This document shows, one piece after another, positions 51,513 to 63,172 of a DNA stretch of 64,000 nucleotides. The stretch is taken from NCBI GenBank assembly GCA_018697195.1, contig JAGMWU010000036.1, forward strand, positions 767,222-831,221, written 5' to 3'. Source of the DNA: Certhia americana. Its lineage: Eukaryota; Chordata; Aves; Passeriformes; Certhiidae. The notes beneath the pieces are model-generated. The model was given only the letters and a program-made list of their open reading frames with translations, searched no databases and was not told where the DNA came from. The number at the start of each line of letters is the position of its first letter. Position 1 is the stretch's first letter. The position numbers and the translations under genes are program-made.

Positions 51513-54500
51513 GTAAATTATGGGAGCAAAGCTGTGATAATGCAACAGCTGTCCTAGACCAGAGCCAAGAGGGACAAGTAGGCTCAAGAGCCACTGAGGG
51601 GCTTGGGGTGGGTTATTTTTTTGCACTGCTGAGCAAATGCCTCTAATTAAGGCTTGCAATTTGTGCTTTCTTTTGTGGTGATGAAGAGCTGGAAGGGGAG
51701 GATCCTGGTGGATCATTTATCTCCTTTGGACCAAACATCTAGTGTTGAGACACTGCCAGAGCAGTTTGGGGATCCACAGTGGTACGGAGCTCACCCAGAC
51801 CACACTCCTTGCACATGCACTTGAGGAAATACTGATGGTCAGACCTGGGATGGGAGAAGGAATGTGTTGCCAGGTCTGGAAGCCGGCCTAGGAGAGATCA
51901 TAGCTCCTGAGCACTGAGCACAAAGATGGGGCTTGCATGTGGCTGCATCTCTGGATCCCTGCTAAGGAGCTTGTGGCTGCAGAAACAACCCTGGGCAAAC
52001 CTGTGAGGGATGAGAAGGGCAGAGCCCAATGCAGGTGCTGCTCAAGCTCCAGGTGTTAGTGTGGTCCAGCCTGAATGCTGTGATGCAGGGCCTGATCCTC
52101 AGCCCAGCTCCTGCCCCTTTCTCCCCTCCACCCACACTGAGTGTTACAATTCAGTCCAAGGCAGGTTGCACAATTTATTTTCCTGTGCTTAAAGCAGGAT
52201 TTTGGCAGTCAGGGTTGGGAGGCCTCTCTGAGGAGCGCTGGCTGGGCGCCCTCCTGCCGTCATGGTATCATGCTGCTGTCAACGGCTCTGCTTCTGCCGG
52301 GTGTCTGTCCTTGAGCATGGCCTTGTGCTGCAGCCTCGTGCTGCTGAAGGACACACTGCACAGCCAGGGCACCACTGACATCTTCAGCAAGTGCAGGTAG
52401 AAGTGATGGTCCCTCCAGTGTGGGTTCTCCTGTGCCAGACTGACGTGAGGCCTGTCATGCCCATTTACAGCTGGCATGACACCATTGGTGTGACAACTCT
52501 ATGGAGGACTAATCCTCTTCTTTACCTGCCCATTCAGCGAGACACCTTTCTGTCCTTGAAGTATCTCTGGTGGTTCTAGACACTTCTTTCCTGCTGTCTC
52601 CATCTTCTTGCTTCCCTACAGCCAGCTGGTAAAAATCATGTGGATGAAGGGAGAGGAGGAGATGCAGGAAAATTACTGTGCTCATTGCTGAAGGAATATG
52701 CAAAGGGATTTGCTGTAATGTTCACTGATGGTGTGAGGGAGGGAAAGGATGAGAGTGCTAACTTAGGCTCCGTCAGCATCATTAATCTCACACACAGTGA
52801 TTTAATTGCTTTGCAAAGAGCAGTGGGTGAGGCTGAACATGCCAAGGGAGGGAGAATGAGATAGTTGGGAGTGATGGAAGTGTCCTTGGCCAGTAAAGGG
52901 CATGAGGGTGATGTGATCAAAACAGCTGGAGAAAAATATCAGCTCTGCCCATGTGCTTGGCTGTGCCAGGGTTGAACTGGATTCGGGATGGAGAGCTGAG
53001 AAATGTGAAGCCCAGAGCTTGAAATAGCTGAGGCTCAAGGTACCTGACACCTAGGTGGACTTTGCAGTAGAAAAGGCGAAGAAAACAGAAGAAGCAAAAA
53101 CACGGTGGTAAAGTTGGGATTTTGGGGAATGGGAAAAAATTAATGAATTTACCCTTTGTAGCAGGGCGTAGAGGACTTGGAGGTGATGTCCTGTTTTTGT
53201 TGTGATGATCTTGAGCTGGCAGTGGGACATCCAGGAAGGTTTATGAGGGGGAGAGGCTGGGTGGAGATGTCAGCCTGTGAGTTATCAGAGGAGGGATGAG
53301 CTTACTAAGGAGAAAGCGTTGGGGGACTGAGGATGAGGACCTAATGCTGGGTCTGTGGGGCTGGAAGGGGGCCAAGCATGTGGCAGGATGCAGTGGAGGG
53401 GAGAGGCATAGTGTGATGTGGTCTGATGTGTGTGGGATGCTGGGGACAGGCAGAGTAGGTGGAGGGCACTGGAAGAGGAGAACACAAATACCTTGCACTA
53501 TCTAGAGTCACAGAGAAGCCAGTGTCTGCCTATACCTTATTTCAGGAAAAGAATAAGGCGCTTTTTTTTCACTGGAGACAATTCCTCACCTGTGGCTGAA
53601 GCTGGAGTGGGGAAAAGAAGTGCTGGAGGAGTGGGATCCACCAGGGGAAGAGTTGTTGGAAGTAAGGTTTTTTAGGAGGCTCAGGTATCATTTTATCCCA
53701 TCCTACCATCCTCTTTCTGCAGAGCTTAACTTAACAAAACAGCCCTCAACCCCTGCCACCACAGAAGCCAAAGGGAGAGAAGACATTGGTTTTACCATGA
53801 GCCTGTGAAAAGGTGAGATTTGAGAGCACACAAATGGAGAGCTACAGTTAAAGAAATTAGACAAAGCAGACTGTACAGTTGGACCCAGCAGCAACTCCTG
53901 CTGAAGCAAGAAGCTCCAGACTGTAGGGAACAGTGTGAAAAGGACACAGCCAATGCATCTGACCTGGGGGAAGGACAAGGGACAAGCAAAATGCACAGTC
54001 TGTGGGCAGTTTGGAGCATACCTGGGTATCAGGCACTGCATCCCCTCCAAATCCAGCAAACTGCAGCACAGCAATGGAGGCAAAAGGCAGCAGGTCTCTG
54101 ACTTGGCATCTATGGGCAGTTCTTGCCCCCTCCCAGCTCAAATACATCTTGATGCCACTGGCAGCATGCTACCAGCAGCACACAAGGCTGCTGTGTCTCC
54201 ATGGCTGTGGGCAGGGCAGGGGAGCATTGTTTCAAGCAGATGGATATTGATGCTCTCTCCACAGGAGGAAGTAACAGACTTACTGAAATATAAGATAAAT
54301 TGCCTCTTAAGCCAGTGGTGTGTCAAGTGGTTAAGGCAGAAGCAAGCTGTACTTCCACTGATGGGAAAGCAAGGATGCTGCCTGTGGTCCAAACACCAGC
54401 ATCTCCTGGTGAGGAGAGACTGGAGGAGGGACAAAGAGAACTTCAGTGTTCTCTTTATATCGTCAGGAGGCACCATGTAGGCACCTCTCTTCCCAGCTAA

Positions 54501-55150
54501 GGACTCCTAGGACCAGCAACCGTGAGGTCGTTGCAGTATGTTATAGTTTTACACAGCCCAGTGGAGCTGATTTCAGAACAGGAAAACCCCATGGCTTGTT
54601 CAGCACAAACTCATTTAATAGACAAAGTAAATATGAAAATGCATTTCTAAACCCCCCTCTGGTGTTGAAACTTACAGTTACAAGAGGAGTCAGAGTGCTG
54701 CAGAACCAAACTATCCTTGGGTGGCATTTGTAGGGCTTAGCTTTCATTGCAGCCTGAAAAAGTCCCATGTGCAGAGATTATCTCTGTGCTGATTTGGATT
54801 GTCTTGTTCAGCTTTGGCCCTCATCCTAGATGGACAAGGAGTAGAAGACTTGGCCAATGGCCTGAGGTCTGTGACCTCCTTTGCATGAGCTGGGAAGGGA
54901 AGAATTGTCTCTAAGGTGTTTGAGGATTTGCAGCCTTGGGAGGCTGAAGAGATGGAAGCAGAGGAGACAAAGCTTAGATTTCCCCCTGACCCCTGCCATG
55001 GGGATTTAATGCTGCACCCTTTGCCAACTAAGAAAGGCAAACCTTGCTCTGGTGAGGAGATCTCTGGTTTGCACTGAAATGGATCAAACCATGGTGCTCC
55101 ACCTCAGGACCTACCTAGGGTGTCCCTCCCCACCATCTGGCACATTTTGC
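51513..55150. other. Intergenic region before the WNT4 3' end, no gene recognised
   Basis: No protein gene, RNA gene or clear repeat is visible. A forward CTCF-like motif lies at 53638-53649. The block at 52640-52870 has POU/homeodomain-like words (ATATGCAAAG, TTTAATTG) but no other support. Confidence 0.55.
53638..53649 (+). promoter_or_regulatory. Weaker CTCF-like motif
   Basis: CCACCAGGGGAA matches the forward CTCF core CCACCAGGGGGC at 10 of 12 bases. It points away from the reverse-oriented motif at 33208, so the pair is divergent rather than loop-forming. Confidence 0.25.
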
Positions 55151-55156
55151 TGGAGG

Positions 55157-55162
55157 TTTATT
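55157..55162 (-). promoter_or_regulatory. WNT4: Candidate poly(A) signal AATAAA for WNT4
   Basis: TTTATT on the + strand reads AATAAA on the WNT4 strand, 1.8 kb past the stop codon. A TG-rich stretch (TGTGCCAGATGGTGGGG) follows on that strand, as expected of a downstream element. An alternative ATTAAA lies at 54613-54618. Confidence 0.35.
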
Positions 55163-56973
55163 TGAACTGGTGCTGAGCAGGCAGGAGAGAGGCAGCTGGG
55201 GTGTGCTGGGGTTTGCCCTAATGCAAACCTCCCTTGCCCTGCACAGCTTCAAGTCAGTTGTCAGCAGATGGTGTCTGGAGACCTTCCAGTTACTACAGAC
55301 TCTCCCCCAGCCCATCACTTTCATGGCACAGGTGGGATTTCACCTGTCTGTGCATTCCCCCAACCTTTCCCCTTTCAAGGAAGAACAAGTAGACTGTGTG
55401 TTTTACAGGGAACCCCTCCTTCAGCCGGGTGGGTGATGATGTCAGCTCTGGGCTTTCCTGGGCCATGCAGGGAGCTCCCTCTTACACAGGAGGGCTTGGC
55501 AATGCTGACTCCTCATCTGTTGGCTTGAGGTGCTATTTTGAGGTTTTTCTCTGGTTCCCTTTTACTTCTTGACTCATAGACCAGTGGGTGAGGGAGAGAG
55601 GAACTGGTTCACTTTCCCCTTCCCTCACAGTGCCCCTCTGCTTACTAGTTCTCCAGATGTTTCATACTGCCGCCCAACAGCAAGGACTGTGCACTAACCC
55701 AGTCCTAGGCAGAGGGAAGCCAGAGCAGGCAGAACAGTGCCTTATCCTCGTGGCAGTGTCCCAGGGAGTAGGACAGGACAGCTGGAGCCCTGCTGCACTA
55801 AATCTCTGTGACCAGGGCACACATGGCAGCATCCCTTTTGGCTGGGTCTTTCTTTTGTACTTTCCTAAGGGTGAGACAGTGATAGCAGCAGAGCACCAGC
55901 ATTCCTCCACCCCCAACAATTGTTCCTCTTTATACTTTTGCTTTTCTCTGCATTCAACAGGATAGGGACTGTCCCCCAGTGCCTTCCTGAGTGAGGAAAA
56001 CAGGCATGTGGAGGAGAAAGAGGAGACCTGTTGTGGGATGCATGAGAGGTGGGGGCAATTATGGGACAGAGAGGAAATCAACTTGGTTTTTCTCCCATCA
56101 GTTCTCAGCTTCACTAAGAGTCAGTGGATTGCAGGTATCGCTGCCCTTCACTGTCTCCAGTGGAACTGGGTACTGGAGAAGAGATGGGGCAAAGGGAGCA
56201 TGGTGGGACCATTGTGGGACCATCCAATAGCTCTAGGCAGCCACTGAGAAGCTTCTGTAAGCTTCTGTAAGTGACTGGGGAGCAGTCACTGGACCTGCTC
56301 CAAAATCCATCCATTCCCCAGGAGGCCTTCAAGCATCCCATAACAAGGAGGTGCAGGAGTGTCTCACATTGCCCTCATAAACTGATCACCCTGGCTGGGC
56401 TCCACATGGAGCTTAACACTTGGAGGACAGTGCCACCTTGTCACCACCTGTCTGTCCCTTGCCATGCACCTGGCTGCACAGGCAGGCTGTGCTCCTTCCC
56501 TTTCTGAGGCTTAGCCAGGGCAGCGGTGCTCCAGGATGCTTAGCATGTGCCTTTAAACAAACAAAAATAACTGCAATAGAAGATTCCAAATGCTGCACTA
56601 CCCTTGCCTTAAACACTTCTTGTCTGCAACACTCCAAAAGCAGCAGGAGACCATCCGACGGGAGCTGGCATCACACAGGTCCCCAGACAGCCAGAGAGCA
56701 AACGTGTCTGCTGGCAAAGGAGACCAAGTGGCTCTGGCTTCAGCAATAAATACAGCAAAGCAGACAAAACAAAATAAAAAAAAGCCAACAGTGATCAGTT
56801 TTTTAAAACTTTAAATATTTTTTTCTTTAAAATCTGTTTTTCTCTGTGGTTCTGTCTCTGTAAAGAGTGTGCTCTCCCTGCATCATCTGGGTCACTTCCT
56901 CAGTCCTGGCTGTGGGGCAAGGGAGAAGCAGGGTCAGTTAAAAAGAGTACAGGTGGGTGTTGTCCCCTGTGCA
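55163..56973 (-). other. WNT4: Presumed WNT4 3' UTR
   Basis: About 1.8 kb between the WNT4 stop and the nearest good poly(A) signal, consistent with the long 3' UTRs of vertebrate WNT4. An A/T-rich stretch lies at 56740-56850. No repeat is recognised. The extent is inferred. Confidence 0.4.
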
Positions 56974-57441
56974 TCACCGGCACGTGTGGATCTCCACCAC
57001 CCGATGGCAGGGTTTGCATTTGACAGAGCAGCACCAGTGGAATTTGCAGCTACACCTTTCCACAACCTCCACTTCGTCCGTGTGAAAGCCGCGGCCGCAG
57101 CACATCAGCTCACAGCCATCAATGGCCTTGGAGGTCTTGTTGCACTGCCGCCCACTGGTGCCCAGGACCCCATTCTTGAGGTCATGGTCACAGAAGTCAG
57201 GACTGGAGTCTAGGTAGACGAGGTCCTCATCTGTGTGTGGCTTGAACTGGGAGTTTTTGGGCACCAGCACTTTGGTGGATCCAATCTCGCTCTGTTCGAC
57301 CTCTGTGGCCCCGTCGAATTTCTCCTTTAGGATGTTGCCCACTTTGCGGAAGGGGGGCATGGCTTTCCAGCACGTCTTGAACTCGCATGAGCCTGACACA
57401 CCGTGACACTTACATTCCACTCGCATGTTGTTCAGGATCGC
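56974..57441 (-). CDS. WNT4: WNT4 exon 5 (last, 155 residues and stop)
   Basis: It starts after TGTTCTTCCAG with [20 protein letters not shown] and ends [11 protein letters not shown] with TGA at 56976-56974. It carries the acylated serine, the thumb-like lipid loop, the second glycosylation motif (NKT) and the cysteine-rich finger [12 protein letters not shown] that contacts Frizzled. The phase is 0 at entry, so the 468 nt translate exactly. Confidence 0.97.
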   Translation of the reverse strand, partial: AILNNMRVECKCHGVSGSCEFKTCWKAMPPFRKVGNILKEKFDGATEVEQSEIGSTKVLVPKNSQFKPHTDEDLVYLDSSPDFCDHDLKNGVLGTSGRQCNKTSKAIDGCELMCCGRGFHTDEVEVVERCSCKFHWCCSVKCKPCHRVVEIHTCR

Positions 57442-60400
57442 CTGGAAGAACAGACAATGAGTAACAAGATGAGATGACGAGCACGGGATGGACACAGTAG
57501 GGAGGGTACAATGGATGGGGTATGGGAGGGCTGTGCAAAAAACACTGCTGGGGGGAATGTGGGATTAAAAGAAGCCCAAATAGCTCAAGCCGTAGCTGCA
57601 GAGCCCAGTTGGGATGCTGCAGAGCGACGCCAGCTGCCTAGGTTTGCTCTTTGCCATTACCTTCCTCCCTGCCTCGTTGTTGTGGAGGTTCATTAACGCT
57701 CTGTTGGAAGAGGCCCCTTTGCTCCTCTCCCGGATGTCAACGAAGGACTGTGAGAAGGCCACACCGTAGGCGATGTTATCGGAGCAGCCTGACCACTGGA
57801 AGCCTGAGGCAGAGAGCACAGATGAGACAAGTACTGCCAACCTCTAGTGCTTGCACTCTCCAGCCCCGCTCTTCCTAAAATCCAGCTGGCCAGCCCCCTC
57901 TGTCTTTCTGCCTACTAGTCTGTGCTGCATGGGAATAGGGGAAACTAGAGAGTGTGGCCATGGGAAACACATGGACAAGGTGCTTTCTGTCCTGTAGGTG
58001 ATATACCCAGGTGCCTTTTTGAGGCAGTCACGTGGACTAACCAGAGTTTTGTTTTTTCAAACATTTTCCTCCTTTCTGGATGGCTCCAGAGAGTGGGTTT
58101 GAATTGCAGATATTCTGGCTACTTTGCATCCCCATGCAGCTGCAGCTACCCCATGTTCAGATACTCACCCTGTGGGCTGCCCCCCTGCACTGTACGGTCA
58201 CATCCACACTTGTCCAGCTCACCACTGCTGCAGGCACGGGTCACAGCAAAGGCCACCCCTGCTGAAGATATGGCATAGACGAACGCTGCCTCCCGCGTCC
58301 CTGCAATGGGGATACAAACCGTGGTGGGAAAGGTGGCAGAAAGTCTGAGGCAACATGAGTGGAAATTCTGGAAGCAATGCAGCCCGGTGGCCAAAGGCCC
58401 TTGGTGGACTGCCACATGTGTCTCTTCTCCTCTCCCCTCTTAATTCTGGTGTTGCTCAAAACCCCACTGAAAAGCTGGTCTGAAAGATGGCTCTTGGCAA
58501 AACATGTTATACAGAGCTATCAGGCTAAACCTTTTGCTCTGTCACTTCTTCCTAAAATGGGACAGCACAATGCAGGACCTTCATTGTACCCACCCCCAGG
58601 GGTGCTGTTTGCTTAGTGCCAAGCCTGGACCTGACTCATCAGAGACCCCTGGGTGCTGGGAGATTTTCTGCAGAAGTGAGGGCCCATTCTTGCAATAGTG
58701 AAGAAACTGGGAACTGCCCACATTAAAAACATGAACGATGGGTGAATGATAAAACCTGGCAATAGGAGATACAGAGGCTGCACTGCCAATGTGGGCAGAG
58801 CTCTCCAGAGCCTATATGGAAGACTTGCGCTTGCAGGGCAACCTGCCATGAAATCTTTCCTGATCCAGAATAGCTGTCTGCTTTCCACATCCAGGAAAAT
58901 TCCCTGCAGCTGCAGAACCTTGTCCGTCTCTTTCACAGGGTCCTGTAGCTCCCAATGGCTCCCAAACTACTCTGCAAAACCCTGTTCTGCTCCCAAAGCA
59001 TCTCACACAACCCCACTGGTGTCCAGGATGCAGTGCAGTCCCAGCTCTTGTGGTGCCACATGGTTGACAAAAGCTTGTTTGGGATTGGGTACATCCCTGG
59101 GTATGAACACACAGAGTAGCAGGAGCAGGGATCAGTTTTAGCAATATAAAAATCACCACTATCCTCTGAGGCCAGCTGAGGACACAAACCCCCCATTTCT
59201 GAGCAAGATGGGCTGGTATTTGGGCTAGTCCCATGCTTGGTACAGAGGGGGGATGGCTTGTGAGCAGGCATCACTCAGCTTGCCGGTCAGAGAGAGGGCA
59301 GCTACTTTGGTGGTCGCATCCCAGACTTTGGTGGCCCAGCTGGCAGTGGCTGGTGAGGAACCAGCCAGTGTGCGGACTGAACTGCCTCCAAGTTAATCGA
59401 GGTTAATAGTAGGATCATGTTGGTCGGTTTGTGCTGTGGCTGCCTAAAAAGAGACGACTTTAGTTTCTGGTATTTCTGGTATTTCCAATCCCTGAACCTT
59501 CACAAGAAGAGATCTTCACTTCTGCATTGAGGGGAGGAAAGTCAAATAAGGAGCCAGGGGGATGCTTTGTTCTAGGGCTCTTGGGATGGGAGGTGAGATA
59601 GTGCCTTAGAGATAGCACCTGAGGGGAGGCAAGGGATATTTCAGTGATCTGAAAGGGTTGCAGAGGGGTTTTCCCCTCTCTATCCTCACTCCAGTGCTCT
59701 GGTTTGATTACAGTCCTGTGCTTCTGGGAAGTCAGGGTGCAGCCAGGATCAGAGGGACTCAGGGCTGCCCTGGCCATATCCAGCCCTGAAGGCTGGTGGC
59801 AGACGATGGTGCTGCCACATGTTCTTCCCATGCCAGGCAGCACTGAGCCATCCTCCTTATGGTGCCCACATTAATGCTCTGCTCAAGAGTGGCCACATGC
59901 CAGTCTGGCAGCACTGCCCAGAAAGAGACTGAGTAAATGCACCCATGGCTTTTGGGAGTAGGGCTCCTGGGTTTGGTGGGGAAGAGATGAGACCACAGGG
60001 TGACTTTAGGACCTTTGTTCAAACTTGGCATGTCGTTGTCAATGGGTGTAAAAAAGGTTCAGGAGAGCTGAGGAGCAGCAGGAGTCTGGATATGCTGTAC
60101 CCAACATAGTGAATAGAGCCCTGCTGAAGTGCACAGGGACACATCCACCCCAAGATCCAGTGCTGGATGGGTCATTCCTGACCCGCCCCAGCCAGTGGTT
60201 CAGGGGCAAGCAGGCAAAATCCCACCTGCAGCCCACCAGACTGCTTTTACAGCCATTCCCCCAGCAGCATCACCCCAGACACAGGTCCTTGCAGCTCACC
60301 TTGTGTCACCACCTTGCCAAAGACAGGCAGGGTGTCCAGTGTGGAGCAGTTCCAGCGGCGGTTGCGGAACTGGTACTGGCACTCCTCAATGGCCAGCTGG

Positions 60401-60535
60401 GCTCCGCGTCGCACCGAGTCCATCACCTCCAGGTTCCTCTTGCACATCTGCACCTGGCGCTGGATCAAGCCCTTCAGCTTCTCGCAGGTCTCCTCTTCAG
60501 AGATGCTCCCCACTGAAGACAGCTTTGCCAGGTAC
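56974..60535 (-). CDS. WNT4: WNT4, secreted Wnt ligand (partial: exons 2-5, signal-peptide exon outside the window)
   Basis: The product is Wnt-4, a cysteine-rich, lipid-modified secreted ligand for Frizzled receptors. It acts in kidney tubule formation, Muellerian duct and ovary development and neural patterning. Exons 60300-60535, 58169-58300, 57661-57803 and 56974-57441 join in phase to give 325 residues. With the ~26-residue signal-peptide exon normal for WNT4 the total would be 351, the family length. Visible features are RRWNCST with a glycosylation site, the [10 protein letters not shown] loop whose Ser (about 212) receives palmitoleate from Porcupine, and the C-terminal CSCKFHWCC finger ending HTCR. 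No frame break or missing key residue is seen. Exon 1 would lie beyond 64000. Confidence 0.97.
57442..57660 (-). other. WNT4: WNT4 intron 4
   Basis: A 219-nt intron with donor GTAATG and acceptor TTCTTCCAG on the - strand. Nothing else is visible in it. Confidence 0.93.
57661..57803 (-). CDS. WNT4: WNT4 exon 4 (47 residues)
   Basis: The 143-nt exon completes a split Gly and encodes [20 protein letters not shown] through NNEAGRK. This is the highly conserved W-x-G-C-S-D-N core of Wnt proteins. Phase 1 at entry and 0 at exit fit exons 3 and 5. Confidence 0.97.
57804..58168 (-). other. WNT4: WNT4 intron 3
   Basis: A 365-nt intron with donor GTGAGT and acceptor CTGCCTCAG. No element is recognised inside it. 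Confidence 0.93.
58169..58300 (-). CDS. WNT4: WNT4 exon 3 (43 residues plus split glycines)
   Basis: The 132-nt exon encodes [20 protein letters not shown], then [20 protein letters not shown] and SPQ, with a Gly codon split at each end. The AFVYAI/S-GV-A helix and the C-G-C-D motif are Wnt hallmarks. Confidence 0.97.
58301..60299 (-). other. WNT4: WNT4 intron 2
   Basis: A 2.0-kb intron with donor GTGAGC and acceptor CCATTGCAG on the - strand. Open frames inside it (for example 58812-59234 and 59460-59843) have no domain, and I recognise no repeat. Confidence 0.88.
60300..60535 (-). CDS. WNT4: WNT4 exon 2 (78 residues)
   Basis: The 236-nt exon encodes [20 protein letters not shown], runs through [14 protein letters not shown] with one N-glycosylation motif, and ends VFGKVVTQ. 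It starts with the last base of a codon split with exon 1, after the acceptor GTCATGGCAG. The mature N-terminal domain begins at about this point, directly after the signal peptide. Confidence 0.97.
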
Positions 60536-61559
60536 CTGCCATGACACAGTGGGTTAGGAGGCAAGGGCTGGGGGAGCCCATATTCAAGTGGGGCCCATGT
60601 TCAGCCTTGCAGAAAGCAAGGAGACTGAACCTCTTAGCCTCTCCATAGCTGAAACCTGCTGCCCATCTGGGGTCACCTTTAAATGTATCACAGCAGTGGC
60701 TCTGCAGGATGCATTTTTGGCTGACAGAGAACAAGCCCAAGCAAAACAACCATCCCCCTGCAGCCTAGTCCCTGTCTCTTGGGGAGTGCAGCTGTTGGTT
60801 CCCCTTTGCCTCTGTTGCCTGCAAGGAATATATTTTCAGTGCTCTCTGAATGTGCCTGGTCAGGTCTCCTGAGTATCGGCATATCCAAGTGCTACTAGAA
60901 AAAGGCAGAGGTCTCCAAAGTCAGCCAAAACAAGCAGGGCAGGCATTTGGCTGCCAGCTCCATTTGCCAAAGTGGTCCCACAGCATGGCTGCAAGCTCAT
61001 CACTGGCAAACACTGCCTTCCAAACCACTTCCCTCCTGGAGGCTGCTTTTAGTTGCCCCAGACTCCAACAGGCAGGGATGGCCTCTGGGAGCTGCCAGGT
61101 TTCCTGTCACTTGGGATTCAAGCAGGGTTTGAAGCATGGAAGCAGTATCAGGAGCCTGCCAGAGCAAAATTGCACAGGCTGGGCACCTCCTCCACCAGCC
61201 CAGCTTGTGAATACAGCCATGAGGTCTTTGCTACTCTGGAAAAGACTGGCCCTGTGTGGAGAGGACCACGTGCTCTGCTTTCCATAGCATCACTCTCAGC
61301 AGAAAGGGTCACAGAGCTGCTCTTGGGTGTCAGCATTAAGGGAGTGAAGGAGCAAGCACCTTGAAGAGCAAGCACCTCGAAAGCTCTCAGTATTTCTTTG
61401 TCCAGTGTGTAGGCATGATTGTCCCTGCTGCACATCCCAGTCATTCAACCTCCTACCCCTTGTTGTGTTGTGGGCATGGTGCACATGCTTGCCCATTTCC
61501 CAGTTCCATCCTCCTTCCCCATCCTCTGTATCACAGAAGGAGCTTAAGACAGACCCAGT

Positions 61560-61631
61560 CAGATTTGCCAACAAGGCTGTGTGATAATCCAATATTGTCT
61601 GTAACTATTAGTGACTGTGTTGGCAAATCTG
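61560..61631. promoter_or_regulatory. 14-bp inverted repeat with NFI-like half-sites in WNT4 intron 1
   Basis: CAGATTTGCCAACA (61560-61573) and TGTTGGCAAATCTG (61618-61631) are perfect reverse complements 44 bases apart. Each arm contains the NFI half-site TTGGCA. The spacer holds GATAATCC and CCAAT words. The function is inferred. Confidence 0.45.
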
Positions 61632-62769
61632 TGTATGAGACTCCTTCCTTCCTGTGGCTGCCAGTAGCCACTTCAGATGTCCCCAGACACAGCCATGGAC
61701 ACGGGGGGTCCCCCACATGGGACAGGTGTAACTCACATTTGCACCCATCCACTAACCACACTGAGCTTTAGCATCCTTGGGAATTGCCAGCATTGTCTCA
61801 CACTGCTGCCTTGTCTGCATCAAGAGCTGTGAGTACTGAGCTTTTTGGAAACTTCATTCCTTGACTCTGCATTTCCCAGCCCTACAGAACTTGCGGGTTT
61901 TTTTGTCTGTTTTTTTTAGCTCCTCCTCCCAAGTTGCAACATCCTGCAAAGGAATTTTCTTTTGAAGCCCTGCTTGACTCGGAGAAGTGACTGTGCAAAA
62001 GTGGCTCCTGCTCCCTGCCTGTTCCCATGTGTCCCAGGAGTCAGATCTGCTGACTTCAGCCACAAAATCAAGTTGTCACAGCCTCTTGCTCCCATTAACC
62101 CTGCCAGTCTGCCCCAGGAGGAGAGAACAGGATTTTCTCTTCTGTGCATCAGCAGTATTATTCACCAGCTTGGTTTCATGCTCACAACTGGGGGGGCCGT
62201 GGGAGCCTGAGAGAAAGCTGTCTTGGCTCATGGTGTCCATGGGGAGTCTACATGGCGAGATGTCAAAAGTATTCAGTTTTCCCTGCGTGTGATTATGGGG
62301 ACAATGCTTCTCCAACAGCAGGAAGCGGCAGGCTGCTGGGGTTTTAGAGCCAAATGCTGTTAGAGCCTTTATACCAGCAAATCATCTCTGCCCAAGGCTC
62401 CCTGCTCCTGCAAGGGGACAGCCCTGTTTGCAGAAGACAAGACCTGATGCACACAGGTGGCTTGAAAACCCCACTGTGGCCAAACTCAAGACTATCACTT
62501 TTCTGCTGGCCCACACACCATGACGTGGATGTCCCCAACCCTGTACTGCAGTCCCAGATGTGGAGTGCAATGACTGCTGTTCTCACATCTTGCTGCACTT
62601 GGCTGACCTGGGGTGAAAGCACCAAACCACCTCTGGGAGCTTTGAGGGTGTTGAATGCTGAGCACACAGAGTGCCTGTAACAGCTGACTCCTCCCAGGTC
62701 CATTCATCATTCCAGTTTGGGCATGGGGAAGATGACATATAGCAGTGTATTAAGATTCAGCTCAAGACA

Positions 62770-62795
62770 ATGTGGTTATTAATCACCTTTGAGCC
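62770..62795. promoter_or_regulatory. HNF1-like and TCF/LEF-like sites side by side
   Basis: GTTATTAATCA (62775-62785) resembles an HNF1 site and runs directly into CCTTTGA (62786-62792), a TCF/LEF-like core. Both are plausible inputs for WNT4 in kidney, but single motifs of this length also occur by chance. Confidence 0.3.
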
Positions 62796-63156
62796 TGGAA
62801 GCCAAGAAAATCATAATCTATTTCTAGTACCAACCCCTTGTGCTGATTTGGCTTCCCCCTCTGTTGGAAAGTCCAGCAGCATTTCTCATGCCAGGCAAAC
62901 AGCTCCTTCAAAGCCATGACACTGGTCCTACAGATGAGTCAGTGCCTGCTTTGAGTGCAGACACACTGGCGGAAGAGTTCTGTGACACTGATGTAGCACC
63001 CACATTATTATCAGCTCTGCTCAGGATGGGGCATCATCTCCTTTTCTAATTTATTTCCCAGCTTGAGATTCTCTGGGCAATGTGCAATAAGTAATAAATT
63101 CAAAGCACGCATAAAGGAAAGTGTGATAAGAATATTTCAAGCTTTTCCAGGGAGAT

Positions 63157-63172
63157 GCACCTGATAAGGTGC
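63157..63172. promoter_or_regulatory. Palindromic ZEB-type / GATA element
   Basis: GCACCTGATAAGGTGC has perfect 6-base arms, CACCT and AGGTG, around GATA, matching a bipartite ZEB (CACCT) arrangement with an E-box (CACCTG) and a GATAAG site overlapping. Another GATAAG lies at 63125-63130. Confidence 0.35.

Noticed and set aside
56264..56275. Short direct repeat AAGCTTCTGT/AAGCTTCTGT near 56250-56275
   Set aside because: Two copies of about 10 bases are within what chance slippage gives and no larger unit is present.
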